From positions 1-64,000 of the forward strand of contig NZ_RSEC01000059.1 of assembly GCF_003937945.1 (NCBI RefSeq): a stretch of 64,000 bases of DNA, in the 5' to 3' direction. Below the pieces are notes generated by a model, which did not search any database, had not been told where the DNA came from, and saw only the letters and a list, made by a program, of their open reading frames with translations. The position numbers were made by a program, and so were the translations under genes. Below, one piece after another: positions 8,103 to 16,099 of this stretch. This DNA comes from Amycolatopsis eburnea. Lineage in GTDB: Bacteria; Actinomycetota; Actinomycetes; Mycobacteriales; Pseudonocardiaceae. The number at the start of each line of letters is the position of its first letter. Within the stretch, counting starts at the first letter, position 1.

Positions 8103-9274
8103 TGCTGCCGCCGCCCGCCGATGTCGAAGCCCAGCTCGCCGCCGCGCGGCGGGACGGTGACCTCGACCGCTACCTCGGCCTCCTCGCCGGCGAGGAGCTG
8201 TTCGTGCCGATCCGGCGGGTGGACGCCCGCAGCATCCTCGACGAGCGGGCGGAGACCTTCCCGAACGTCTACTTCGAGACCGGCGGCGACGAGTTCCTGC
8301 AGGTCTTCACCCGCGGCGCGCTGCCTGACCTCGGCCCGGACGTCGTGGCGATGAGCGGCGCGCTGGACTGGGCGGTCGACGGCGTCGGGCGGCACGAGCG
8401 GGTCGTGTTCAACCGCGGCACCCGCGGTGAGTGGCGGCTGCCGGGTGCGACGCTGCAGCCGTGGCTCGACGCGCACCTCGAGGACGTCACGCCGCTGGAG
8501 GAGCAGGTCGAGCGGCTGCTCACGGCGCCGTACGGGCACCTCGAGGGGCCGATCGCGCACGCGCTCGCCTGCGGCGCGCACCTCGCCGTCCTCGAAGCCA
8601 CGCCGTGGAACGTCCTCGACGGGCGCTTCCACGACTACGTCGCCGAGGTCCGGAGCCTGCGGGACTGGTGGAACGTGCCCGATCCGCCGGAGTGGCGCGC
8701 GACCATGACCCGGCTGATCGGCGACGGCTACGCGCTGACGCCCGGCAACCTGGTGCTCATGCTCCGGCTGCGGTTCGCCGCCGAGTACGGGCTGCCGGGT
8801 GGCGAGTTCGACCCGCTGACCTGGGCCGGGCTGGTCGACCGGTGGTGCGCGGAGAACGACGCCGACGACCAGGCCGACGAGCTGCGCCACACCGTCCGCC
8901 GCGTGTCCCGCTACGAGCAGCGGTTCCGCGCCGACGGCCTGGTCGACGCGGACGGGTTCGTCACGACGGCGCTGTCCTGGGACGTCGGCCGGGCGGTCGC
9001 GATCGCCCGCGCCGGGCTGGCGGCAGGCTACTGCGACGCGCTCACCGCCGAGCTGATGGTGCTCGAAGCCGGCTCGCTGGCGCGCCGCTACCACCAGTCA
9101 TGGGCCGACCTGTCGGCGGGATACGTCATGGGCCGGGTGCTGCACGCCGACGGCGACGACTTCGGCGAGTGGTACCCGGCGGCCGTGCGGGTCCACCACC
9201 AGCTCCTTCAGGACCCGGCGAGTCCCTGGCTGAACCTCGGCTTCGGCTCGCTGTCGGAGGAGTCCGAGGCCTGA
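8099..9274 (+). CDS. DUF1266 domain protein with SseB-like N-terminal part
   Basis: 391 residues, cytosolic. The C-terminal half carries DUF1266-type motifs: SWDVGRAVAIARAGLAAGYC and, after it, YHQSWADLSAGYVMGRVLH. The N-terminal 100 residues (ELFVPIRRVDARSI, DEFLQVFTRGALPDL) resemble SseB-like domains. The biochemical role of neither domain is known. The GTG start overlaps the stop of the quinone-reductase-like gene, so the two probably share a message. An ATG follows at 8102 as an alternative start. Confidence 0.72.
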   Translation: MMLPPPADVEAQLAAARRDGDLDRYLGLLAGEELFVPIRRVDARSILDERAETFPNVYFETGGDEFLQVFTRGALPDLGPDVVAMSGALDWAVDGVGRHERVVFNRGTRGEWRLPGATLQPWLDAHLEDVTPLEEQVERLLTAPYGHLEGPIAHALACGAHLAVLEATPWNVLDGRFHDYVAEVRSLRDWWNVPDPPEWRATMTRLIGDGYALTPGNLVLMLRLRFAAEYGLPGGEFDPLTWAGLVDRWCAENDADDQADELRHTVRRVSRYEQRFRADGLVDADGFVTTALSWDVGRAVAIARAGLAAGYCDALTAELMVLEAGSLARRYHQSWADLSAGYVMGRVLHADGDDFGEWYPAAVRVHHQLLQDPASPWLNLGFGSLSEESEA

Positions 9275-9372
9275 CCCGCGCGGGGGATGGCGACGCGGCT
9301 CACCACAACGAGTCACAGCGCCTACGGCGTGGCGTCCGTCGTCCCACGAGCAAATTTGTCACCATCGGCCAC

Positions 9373-10557
9373 ATGAAGCTCACCGGCCTGCTCACGCGGA
9401 ACCAAGAACCCCTCCCGGGGATCACCGGCGTCGCCCGCGTGGATCGCCGGACCCGGGAGCTCCTGCGCCGGATCAGTCCCGGCGACATCGTCGTGCTCGA
9501 CCAGCTGGACCTCGACCGCGCGACGGCCGACGCCCTGGTCGAGGCCGAGGTCGCCGGCGTGGTCAACGCGTCGCCGTCGATCTCCGGCCGGTTCCCGAAC
9601 ATGGGACCGGAGATCCTCGTCGCCGCCGGCATCCCGCTGGTCGACTCGGTCGGCGGCGAGCTGCTGCGCACGATCAAGGACGGCACGAAGCTGCGCCTGC
9701 TCGACGGCGTCGTGTACGTCGGCGAGCGGCAGGTCGCCTCCGGCATCGAGCAGAGCGCCGACAGCGTCGCCGACCAGATGATCGAGGCCAAGGCCGGGAT
9801 GTCGACGCAGCTCGAAGCGTTCTCGGCCAACACCATCGAGTTCCTTCGCCGCGAGCGCACGCTGATCCTCGACGGCGTCGGCGTGCCGGAGCTGAAGGCG
9901 CAGATCCGCGACCGGCACGTGCTGGTCGTCGCGGGCGGCAACGGGCACGCCGAGGACCTCAAGAAGCTCAAGAAGTACATCGCCGAGCACCGCCCGGTGC
10001 TGGTCGGCGTGGACGCCGGCGCGGACACCCTGCGCGTGCAGGGCTACCAGCCGGACATCATCGTCGGCGACCCCACCGGCATCGGCACCGCCACGCTGCG
10101 CGGGGGCGCCGAGGTCGTGGTGCCCGCCCAGCCCGACGGGCACGCGCCCGGCGTCGAGCGGATCCAGGACCTCGGCATCGGCGCGGTGACGTTCCCCGCG
10201 TCCGGCAACGCCGAAGACCTCGCGTTGCTGCTGGCCGACGCGCACGGCGCGAGCTTGGTCGTCACCGTCGGGTTCCAGGCGACCCTGCGCGAATTCCTCG
10301 ACCACGGCCGGTCCGGTTCGAACCCGTCGACGTTCCTGACCCGGCTGAAGCTCGGCACGAAGCTCGTCGACGGGAAAGCGGTGGCGACGCTGCACCGCAG
10401 CCGGGTGTCGATCGGTGCGGTCGTCCTGCTCGTGCTCGCCGCGGTCGTGGTGGTCGCCGCGGCCCTGCTGGTGTCCGACGTCGGCTCGGTCTACGTGGAC
10501 TGGCTGCGCGACACCTGGAATTCGCTCTTCGCCTGGGTCAAGGGATTGTTCACGTGA
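9373..10557 (+). CDS. steA: SteA-like septation protein
   Basis: 394 residues. Orthologous by sequence style and position to M. tuberculosis Rv1697 and Corynebacterium SteA, which act with SteB in cell-envelope synthesis at the septum. The body resembles thiamin pyrophosphokinase-like folds (VGVDAGADTLRVQGYQPDII, VGDPTGIG). A single membrane helix lies near the C-terminus (VVLLVLAAVVVVAAALLV, about residues 350-368), leaving a short tail. The ATG at 9373 gives the usual N-terminus (MKLTGLLTRN); the frame is open far upstream through the DUF1266 gene but that is not coding. No clear Shine-Dalgarno sequence. The stop overlaps the next gene start (GTGA). Confidence 0.88.
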   Translation: MKLTGLLTRNQEPLPGITGVARVDRRTRELLRRISPGDIVVLDQLDLDRATADALVEAEVAGVVNASPSISGRFPNMGPEILVAAGIPLVDSVGGELLRTIKDGTKLRLLDGVVYVGERQVASGIEQSADSVADQMIEAKAGMSTQLEAFSANTIEFLRRERTLILDGVGVPELKAQIRDRHVLVVAGGNGHAEDLKKLKKYIAEHRPVLVGVDAGADTLRVQGYQPDIIVGDPTGIGTATLRGGAEVVVPAQPDGHAPGVERIQDLGIGAVTFPASGNAEDLALLLADAHGASLVVTVGFQATLREFLDHGRSGSNPSTFLTRLKLGTKLVDGKAVATLHRSRVSIGAVVLLVLAAVVVVAAALLVSDVGSVYVDWLRDTWNSLFAWVKGLFT

Positions 10558-11504
10558 TTTCGCTGCGCTACCACGTCGTTTCCATCGCCGCCTGCTTCCT
10601 CGCGCTGGCCGTCGGCGTCGTGCTCGGCTCGACCGCGCTGAACGGCACGCTGCTGTCGGGGCTCGCGGGGGAGAAGAAGGACCTCGGCAGCCAGGTCTCC
10701 GACCTCGAGGCGCAGCGCAACGCGCTCAACGCCCGGCTCGCCGACGCCGACGCGTTCGCCGGCTCGATGGGCCCGAAGGTCGTCGCCGGCGCGCTCGACA
10801 AGCGGTCGGTGGTGCTGGTGACGACCGAGGACGCGCGCCCGGCCGACCGGGACGCGCTCAAGCAGCTGATCGGCCAGTCCGGCGCTTCGGTGACCGGCGA
10901 GGTCCAGCTGACCGCGGCGTTCGCCGACCCCGACAAGGCCGACCAGCTCCGCGACGTCGTCACGCGGCTGCAGCCGGCCGGCTCGAAGTTCCCGACCGCG
11001 GGCGACTCCGGCACGCTCGCCGGCGCGCTGCTCGGCTCGGTGCTGCTGCTGGACAAGACCACCGCGAAACCGCAGTCCTCGGGCGAGGAGCTCGCGGCCG
11101 CGATCGGCGGGCTCACCGACGGCGGCTTCGTCAAGGCCGGCGGGGAGGTGAAGCCGGCGCAGCTGGCGATCGTGCTGACCGGCGCCCAGGCCACCGGCGA
11201 CGGCGCGGGTGACCGCGCGGCGACGATCGCCCGCTTCGCCACGCAGCTCGACCGCTCCGGCGCCGGCACGGTGCTCGCGGGCGACGCCGGTTCGGCCGAC
11301 GGCACCGGCGCGCTCGGCGTCGTCCGCGCGGACACCTCGGCGACGTCCATCCTGTCCACTGTGGACAACGTCGATTCGTCGGCCGGGCGGGTGAGCACCG
11401 TGCTGGCGCTGAAGGAACAGCTCGACGGCGGGTCCGGGCGCTACGGCATCGCCGGCAACGCCCAGGCCCCGGCGCCGGGGGTCGGCGCCCCCACCGGCAA
11501 CTGA
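10554..11504 (+). CDS. steB: SteB/MctB-like copper transporter family envelope protein
   Basis: 316 residues. One N-terminal membrane helix (VSIAACFLALAVGVVLGST) is followed by a coiled coil (GEKKDLGSQVSDLEAQRN and on, about residues 35-65) and an alanine-rich extracytoplasmic domain. This is the layout of M. tuberculosis Rv1698 (MctB, described as an outer-membrane copper protein) and of Corynebacterium SteB, which activates a peptidoglycan hydrolase at the septum. The coiled coil and the coupled steA favour the septation role. Start GTG 10554 overlaps the steA stop. Confidence 0.85.
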   Translation: MISLRYHVVSIAACFLALAVGVVLGSTALNGTLLSGLAGEKKDLGSQVSDLEAQRNALNARLADADAFAGSMGPKVVAGALDKRSVVLVTTEDARPADRDALKQLIGQSGASVTGEVQLTAAFADPDKADQLRDVVTRLQPAGSKFPTAGDSGTLAGALLGSVLLLDKTTAKPQSSGEELAAAIGGLTDGGFVKAGGEVKPAQLAIVLTGAQATGDGAGDRAATIARFATQLDRSGAGTVLAGDAGSADGTGALGVVRADTSATSILSTVDNVDSSAGRVSTVLALKEQLDGGSGRYGIAGNAQAPAPGVGAPTGN

Positions 11505-11525
11505 CGACAAGCCGCGGCAGACTGC

Positions 11526-12239
11526 TCAGCCCGCGTGCGGCCAGGTGCGCCTCTTGTCCAGCGGCCGGGCGTACGAGCCCGCGCGGCTGGTGTTCAGTCC
11601 CAGTGCCACCAGCGATTCCGCCAGCCGGACCGCCGCCGCGACGCCGTCGATGACCGGGATGTCCAGCATCGTCGCGATCTTGCGGTCCAGGCCGGTCATC
11701 CCGGCGCAGCCGAGCACGAGCACCTCCGCGCCGGCGTCCCGGGCGCGGCGGCCGGCGGTGAGCAACGCCGATTCCGTGCGGCGCTCGTCCGTCAGCTCCA
11801 GCACGCCGAGCCCGGCGCCGGTGACCGTGACGCAGTTCTGCGCGACGCCGGCAGCGTGCAGGCTGTCTTCGATCAGCCCGCACGTCCGGTCCAAAGTGGT
11901 CACCACGCCGTAGCGGCGGCCGAGCAGGCAGGCCAGGTGCGCGGCGGCTTCGGTGATGTCGACGACCGGGACGTCGAGCAGCTCGCGGGCGCCTTCGCGG
12001 CCGTGCTCGCCGAACCCGGCGAGCACGACGGCGTCGAACGGTTCGTCCAGGCCCCGCAACAGGTCCAGCACCGCCGCGGCGGACAGGAAGCTGTCGAGCC
12101 ACCCCTCCGCGGATTCCGGTCCCCAGCGCGGTGTCCGCGCCAGGATCTCGGTGCCGGGACTCGCGGCCGCGCGGGCCCCGGCTTCGATCTCCTTCGTCAT
12201 CGCCTCGGTGGTGTTGCAGTTGGTGACGACGATCCTCAT
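11526..12239 (-). CDS. Asp/Glu/hydantoin racemase family protein
   Basis: 237 residues. Begins MRIVVTNCNTT, the typical start of HyuE/allantoin racemase-like proteins. The second catalytic cysteine is present in LVLGCAGMTG. At the first cysteine position (family ACFGDPG) this protein has LAGFGEHG, so the cysteine appears replaced by glycine, as in arylmalonate decarboxylase. The activity may therefore be decarboxylation or a one-base reaction rather than classical racemisation. The ATG overlaps the stop of the upstream NCS1 permease, which suggests a shared substrate such as a hydantoin, allantoin or related ureide. Confidence 0.8.
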   Translation of the reverse strand: MRIVVTNCNTTEAMTKEIEAGARAAASPGTEILARTPRWGPESAEGWLDSFLSAAAVLDLLRGLDEPFDAVVLAGFGEHGREGARELLDVPVVDITEAAAHLACLLGRRYGVVTTLDRTCGLIEDSLHAAGVAQNCVTVTGAGLGVLELTDERRTESALLTAGRRARDAGAEVLVLGCAGMTGLDRKIATMLDIPVIDGVAAAVRLAESLVALGLNTSRAGSYARPLDKRRTWPHAG

Positions 12240-13657
12240 CGGTGCTTCCTCGAAACGACGTAGTAGAGCGCCGCTGACGACGCCGTGCCGATGAACCACG
12301 AGTACGGGGCGGCCGGGGCGAAGAACGGCACCAGCGCGATCACCGCGGCGAGCGCGGCGGTCGGGAAGAACGTCACCAGCGCACGCGGGTTCACCCGCGG
12401 GTACGCGCCGCCGTCGACGAACAGCTGCGCGACGTCGACCTTGCCGCGCCGGATCACGTAGTAGTCGACGATCATGATCCCGAACAGCGGCCCGAGGAAC
12501 GCGCCCAGCCCGCCGAGGAAGTAGTTGACCACCGCCGGCGAGGAGTAGAGCTTCCACGGCAGCACGCACAGCGCGGCCACCGCGCTGATCAGGCCGCCGA
12601 CGGTGAACGAGATCCGCTTCGGCCAGATGTTGGCCAGGTCGTAGGCGGGGGAGACGAAGTTCGCGACGATGTTGACGCCCATCGTGGCGACGGCGAACGT
12701 CAGCGCGCCGACGATGAGCACCGGCGTGTTGTGCACCTTGGCCAGCAGCTCGGCCGGGTCGGTGATGGCCTCGCCGAACACCTGCATGCTGCCCGCCGTC
12801 ACGATCACCGACAGCAGCGCGAACGCCGTCGAGTTGATCGGCAGGCCCCAGAAGTTGCCGCGCTTCACCGTTTTCTGGTCCGGGGCGTTGCGGGAGAAGT
12901 CGCAGAAGTTCAGCATCAGCGTGCCGTAGGTGGCCAGGATCAGCCCGGCCGCGCCGAACCACTGCCGGATCTGCTCGCCCGTCGAGAGCTGCTTCGGGCT
13001 GCTGGTCAGGGAAATGTGCCAGTTGCCGGCGGCGAGGATCCAGACGGCGAGCGCGATCATCACGACCCAGATCGCCGGCCCGCACCAGTCCTGGAACTTG
13101 CGGACGGACTCCATGCCACGGGTCAGGATCAGCGCCTGGACCGCCCACAGCGCGACGAAGCAGATCCAGCCGAGCGCGTGCAGGCCGAGGAAACCGTGCT
13201 CGGTCAACGGTTTCAGGCCGGGGTCGATGGCGAGCACGAGCAGGGTGATGGCGACGCTCGCGAGGTAGGTCTGGATGCCGTACCAGAAGATCGCGATGAT
13301 CGCGCGGATCAGCGCGGGCAGGTTGGCGCCGAACGTGCCGAAGCTGATCCGCGCGACGACCGGGAACGGGACGCCGGTGCGCTGGCCGATCCGGCCCATC
13401 AGGTTCATGCCGAAGTAGATGATCACGAAGCCGAACAGCAGGGCGGTGAACACCTGCCAGGCGGACAGGCCGAGCACGAACAGCCCGGCCGCGAAGGTGT
13501 AGTTGCCGAGGTTGTGCACGTCGGACATCCACAGCGCGAAGATGTCATAGACCTTCCAACGGCGTTCTTCCGCCGGCGCGAGGTCTTCGTTCCAGAGCCG
13601 GGGATCGGGTGGCGCGGTCGTTTCTTGCTGGGTGTCGGTGAGCGGGGCGGCGGTCAT
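12236..13657 (-). CDS. NCS1-family nucleobase/hydantoin permease
   Basis: 473 residues with about 12 membrane helices. The N-terminus (PRLWNEDLAPAEERRWKVYD) followed by a first helix containing SDVHNLGNYTFAAGLF is typical of NCS1 cation symporters such as the hydantoin transporter Mhp1 and allantoin permease PucI. It should import a ureide, hydantoin or pyrimidine with Na+ or H+. The ATG at 13657 has GGAGG just upstream on the minus strand; the frame is open 20 codons further but that part lacks a good start. It shares a divergent promoter region with the GntR gene and is translationally coupled to the racemase. Confidence 0.88.
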   Translation of the reverse strand: MTAAPLTDTQQETTAPPDPRLWNEDLAPAEERRWKVYDIFALWMSDVHNLGNYTFAAGLFVLGLSAWQVFTALLFGFVIIYFGMNLMGRIGQRTGVPFPVVARISFGTFGANLPALIRAIIAIFWYGIQTYLASVAITLLVLAIDPGLKPLTEHGFLGLHALGWICFVALWAVQALILTRGMESVRKFQDWCGPAIWVVMIALAVWILAAGNWHISLTSSPKQLSTGEQIRQWFGAAGLILATYGTLMLNFCDFSRNAPDQKTVKRGNFWGLPINSTAFALLSVIVTAGSMQVFGEAITDPAELLAKVHNTPVLIVGALTFAVATMGVNIVANFVSPAYDLANIWPKRISFTVGGLISAVAALCVLPWKLYSSPAVVNYFLGGLGAFLGPLFGIMIVDYYVIRRGKVDVAQLFVDGGAYPRVNPRALVTFFPTAALAAVIALVPFFAPAAPYSWFIGTASSAALYYVVSRKHR

Positions 13658-13689
13658 GCGGGCCTCCGATCGACGTGCTGCGACGGCGA

Positions 13690-13718
13690 TTTGGGATACC
13701 AAAATTTGGCATCCCAAA
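13690..13718. promoter_or_regulatory. Double dyad operator for the GntR/permease promoter
   Basis: TTTGGGATACCAAA (13690-13703) and TTTGGCATCCCAAA (13705-13718) are separated by one A. Each is itself a TTTGG-N4-CCAAA dyad, and the two together form a 28/29 inverted repeat with one mismatched pair. The site lies 33 bp upstream of the permease start and 79 bp upstream of the GntR start. It is AT-rich against a GC-rich background. It is the obvious binding site for the adjacent FadR-type GntR regulator. Confidence 0.75.
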
Positions 13719-13753
13719 TATCACCCCGTGGTCCGCCGCCGTCAACCCTTCGG

Positions 13754-13774
13754 CCCGTAAACTCTTGTTACGGG
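13754..13774. promoter_or_regulatory. Inverted repeat in the GntR leader
   Basis: CCCGTAA (13754-13760) and TTACGGG (13768-13774) form a perfect 7-bp inverted repeat with a 7-nt spacer, ending just before the AGGAGAGGGGAG ribosome-binding region. It could be a second operator or an RNA hairpin near the 5' end of the gntR message. Confidence 0.4.
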
Positions 13775-13796
13775 CGTGTTGAGGAGAGGGGAGTCG

Positions 13797-14477
13797 GTGA
13801 CGACGGCGAGCGAGCGGCAACCCCTCGCGGCCACCCGGCAGCGGGTGCGCGACGAGCTGCGCGAACGGATCCTGACCGGCCGCCTCCGTCCGGGCGACCG
13901 GCTGGTCGAGCGCGAGCTGGCCGAGGACCTCGGTGTCTCCAGGGTGCCCGTCCGCGAGGCCATCCGCAGTCTCGAAGCCGAGGGGTTCCTCGTCGAGCAG
14001 TCGGCGCGCCGGATCGTCGTCCGGCAGCTGGCCCGCATCGACGTCGAGGAGCTGTTCGACGTCCGGGAAGCCCTCGAAGGGCTCGCGGCGGGGCGTGCCG
14101 CCGAACGGGCCGGCGCGGCGGAGCTGAAGCGGCTCGAGCGGGTGCTCGCCGACGCCGCCCGCGCGACGGCACGTGGCGACGCGGCCCGGATCACCGTGCT
14201 CAATTCGCGCTTCCACGACGAGATCGTCGCCACCGCCGGCAACACGCTGCTGACCACGATGCTGCAGCCGCTGCAAGGCAGGCTCCGCTGGCTCACCAGC
14301 CAGAACGAGCACTGGGCCGAGCTGCTCGACGAGCACCGCCGGCTCTACGACGCCATCGCGTCGGGCGACGCCGAGCGGGCGCACGCCGAAGCCGTCGAGC
14401 ACGTGCGGGTCAACCGCGAGGTGACGCTGAAGTCCCTCTTCGGGGAAGCGGAAACAGGTGAGCGCCCGGCGGGCTGA
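13797..14477 (+). CDS. GntR-family regulator, FadR (FCD) subfamily
   Basis: 226 residues. N-terminal winged helix (RVRDELRERILTGRLRPGDR, then ELAEDLGVSRVPVREAIRSL, residues about 14-70) and an all-helical FCD ligand domain with the metal-type residues LNSRFHDEIVATAGN and DEHRRLYDAIASGD. GTG 13797 is chosen because AGGAGAGGGGAG (13782-13793) lies directly before it; an upstream GTG at 13776 would place that element inside the gene. Divergent from the NCS1 permease and racemase, with a strong dyad between them, so it most likely represses that operon in response to its substrate. Confidence 0.88.
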   Translation: MTTASERQPLAATRQRVRDELRERILTGRLRPGDRLVERELAEDLGVSRVPVREAIRSLEAEGFLVEQSARRIVVRQLARIDVEELFDVREALEGLAAGRAAERAGAAELKRLERVLADAARATARGDAARITVLNSRFHDEIVATAGNTLLTTMLQPLQGRLRWLTSQNEHWAELLDEHRRLYDAIASGDAERAHAEAVEHVRVNREVTLKSLFGEAETGERPAG

Positions 14478-14661
14478 CCGCTACCGGGAGTAGTGCCGCG
14501 GCGAAGTCCGGTTTGGCGGGGAATGCCTTCGCGCGCCCGGATTTTCCACCATTGGGAGCAACCGGGACCCGACTTTGGTCTGTGTCACGCGGCTGAACGG
14601 CTGCTTACTGTCTTCGCTCACCGGTCCCGCCGACCGGGTCCCCACCTCCCGGAGGTTCACT

Positions 14662-15864
14662 GTGCGTAGAGCGACAGCATTCGCCGCAGCCTTCACCCTC
14701 GCCCTCACCACCGCCGGCGTCGCCGAGGCGGCGCCCGCGCCCGCCACCCACGGGCAGCACGCCCAGCGCGTCTGCTCGGCCGCGCCGGCCGGGTACGCGG
14801 CCTGCAACGCCTGGATCGACACCGACCACGTCACGGCCGCGGCGGCCGCGACGCCGTCCGGGCTCGGCCCGGCCGACCTGCTCTCCGCGTACAACCTCGG
14901 CTCGCTCGCCGGCAGCGCGGGCGCGGGCCGGACGATCGCGATCGTCGACGCCTACGACGACCCGACCGCGTTCGCCGACGTCAACGTCTACCGCGCGCAG
15001 TACGGCATCCCCGCGCTCGCCTCGTGCACGCCGTCGTCGGTCGACGCCAGCACCACGCCGTGCTTCGCGAAGTCCGACCAGAGCGGCGGGACGTCCTTCC
15101 CGCGCAAGGACGGCGGCTGGGCCCAGGAAATCTCCCTCGACGTCGACATGGCCTCGGCGATCTGCCCGAAGTGCAACATCCTGCTCGTCGAAGCGAGCAC
15201 GGCCAGCATGGCCAACCTCGGCACCGCCGTGAACACCGCCGTCCGGCTCGGTGCCGAAGTGGTCAGCAACTCCTACGGCGGCGGTGAGTACTCCGGCGAG
15301 ACCACCGACGAGGGCAAGTACTTCAACCACCCCGGCGTCGCGATCACGGTCAGCTCCGGTGACTCCGGCTACGGCGTCGAGTTCCCGGCGGCGTCGCGCT
15401 ACGTCACCGCGGTCGGCGGCACCAGCCTGAAGAAGGCGTCGACCACCCGCGGCTGGAGCGAGACCGCGTGGAGCGGCGCGGGCAGCGGCTGCTCGGCCTA
15501 CGTCGCCAAGCCGTCGTGGCAGACCGACAGCGGCTGCGCCCGGCGCACCGTCGCCGATGTCAGCGCCGTCGCCGACCCGGCGACCGGCGTCGCGGTCTAC
15601 GACAGCACGGCCTACCAGGGCCGCAGCGGCTGGATGGTGTTCGGCGGCACCAGTGTCGCGGCGCCGGTCGTCGGCAGCGTGTACGCCCTCGGCGGCGTGA
15701 GCGGGGTCAGCGGCGCGAACACGGCGTACTCGCACACCTCGTCGCTCTACGACGTGAGCGGCGGCAGCAACGGCTCGTGCGGCGGCACCTACCTCTGCAC
15801 CGCCGTCACCGGCTACGACGGCCCGACCGGCCTCGGCACCCCCAACGGGGCCGGCGCGTTCTGA
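14662..15864 (+). CDS. Secreted S53-family (sedolisin-like) serine-carboxyl peptidase
   Basis: 400 residues. A Sec signal peptide (MRRATAFAAAFTLALTT, cleavage near AEA-AP) leads to a subtilisin-fold domain. The sedolisin catalytic set is visible: Glu156 and Asp160 in WAQEISLDVDM, and Ser331 in FGGTSVAAPV. The oxyanion aspartate is in SSGDSGYG. The large N-terminal prodomain of classical sedolisins is missing; only about 50 residues separate the signal from the catalytic part, as in other short actinomycete S53 proteins. GTG 14662 has GGAGG at 14651-14655; the open frame further upstream lacks these signals. It stands alone, followed by a hairpin terminator. Confidence 0.9.
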   Translation: MRRATAFAAAFTLALTTAGVAEAAPAPATHGQHAQRVCSAAPAGYAACNAWIDTDHVTAAAAATPSGLGPADLLSAYNLGSLAGSAGAGRTIAIVDAYDDPTAFADVNVYRAQYGIPALASCTPSSVDASTTPCFAKSDQSGGTSFPRKDGGWAQEISLDVDMASAICPKCNILLVEASTASMANLGTAVNTAVRLGAEVVSNSYGGGEYSGETTDEGKYFNHPGVAITVSSGDSGYGVEFPAASRYVTAVGGTSLKKASTTRGWSETAWSGAGSGCSAYVAKPSWQTDSGCARRTVADVSAVADPATGVAVYDSTAYQGRSGWMVFGGTSVAAPVVGSVYALGGVSGVSGANTAYSHTSSLYDVSGGSNGSCGGTYLCTAVTGYDGPTGLGTPNGAGAF

Positions 15865-15875
15865 CCGTTCGCCGC

Positions 15876-15921
15876 GAAGGGCCATCACGTGGGTGTCGTC
15901 ACGCCCGTGTGGTGGCCCTTC
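15876..15921 (+). terminator. Hairpin terminator after S53 peptidase
   Basis: GAAGGGCCATCACG (15876-15889) pairs with TGTGGTGGCCCTTC (15908-15921), with a couple of imperfect pairs and an 18-nt loop, 11 bp after the stop codon. The right arm continues into GGCCCTTCACGC, whose reverse complement recurs at 21472-21483 downstream of xerD. About 180 bp to the next gene hold no further convincing feature. Confidence 0.65.
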
Positions 15922-16099
15922 ACGCTGAGCACTAGCATGATCACAGGATCGATGCATCCCGAGCGACAGTGGCATATCCGACAGCCCGGCAGGGGCCCGC
16001 CAACAGGCGCCGCCCAGTGCCTTCATGGGAAATTCACAGAATGGGTGGCAAGTCTGACAACGTGAACCACGCCGACGACGGTGCCGGAACGGCGGCACG

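Noticed and set aside
8431..9372. Upstream extension of the steA frame through the DUF1266 gene
   Set aside because: The extension is Arg/Ala-rich noise; the family N-terminus MKLTGLLTRN begins at 9373.
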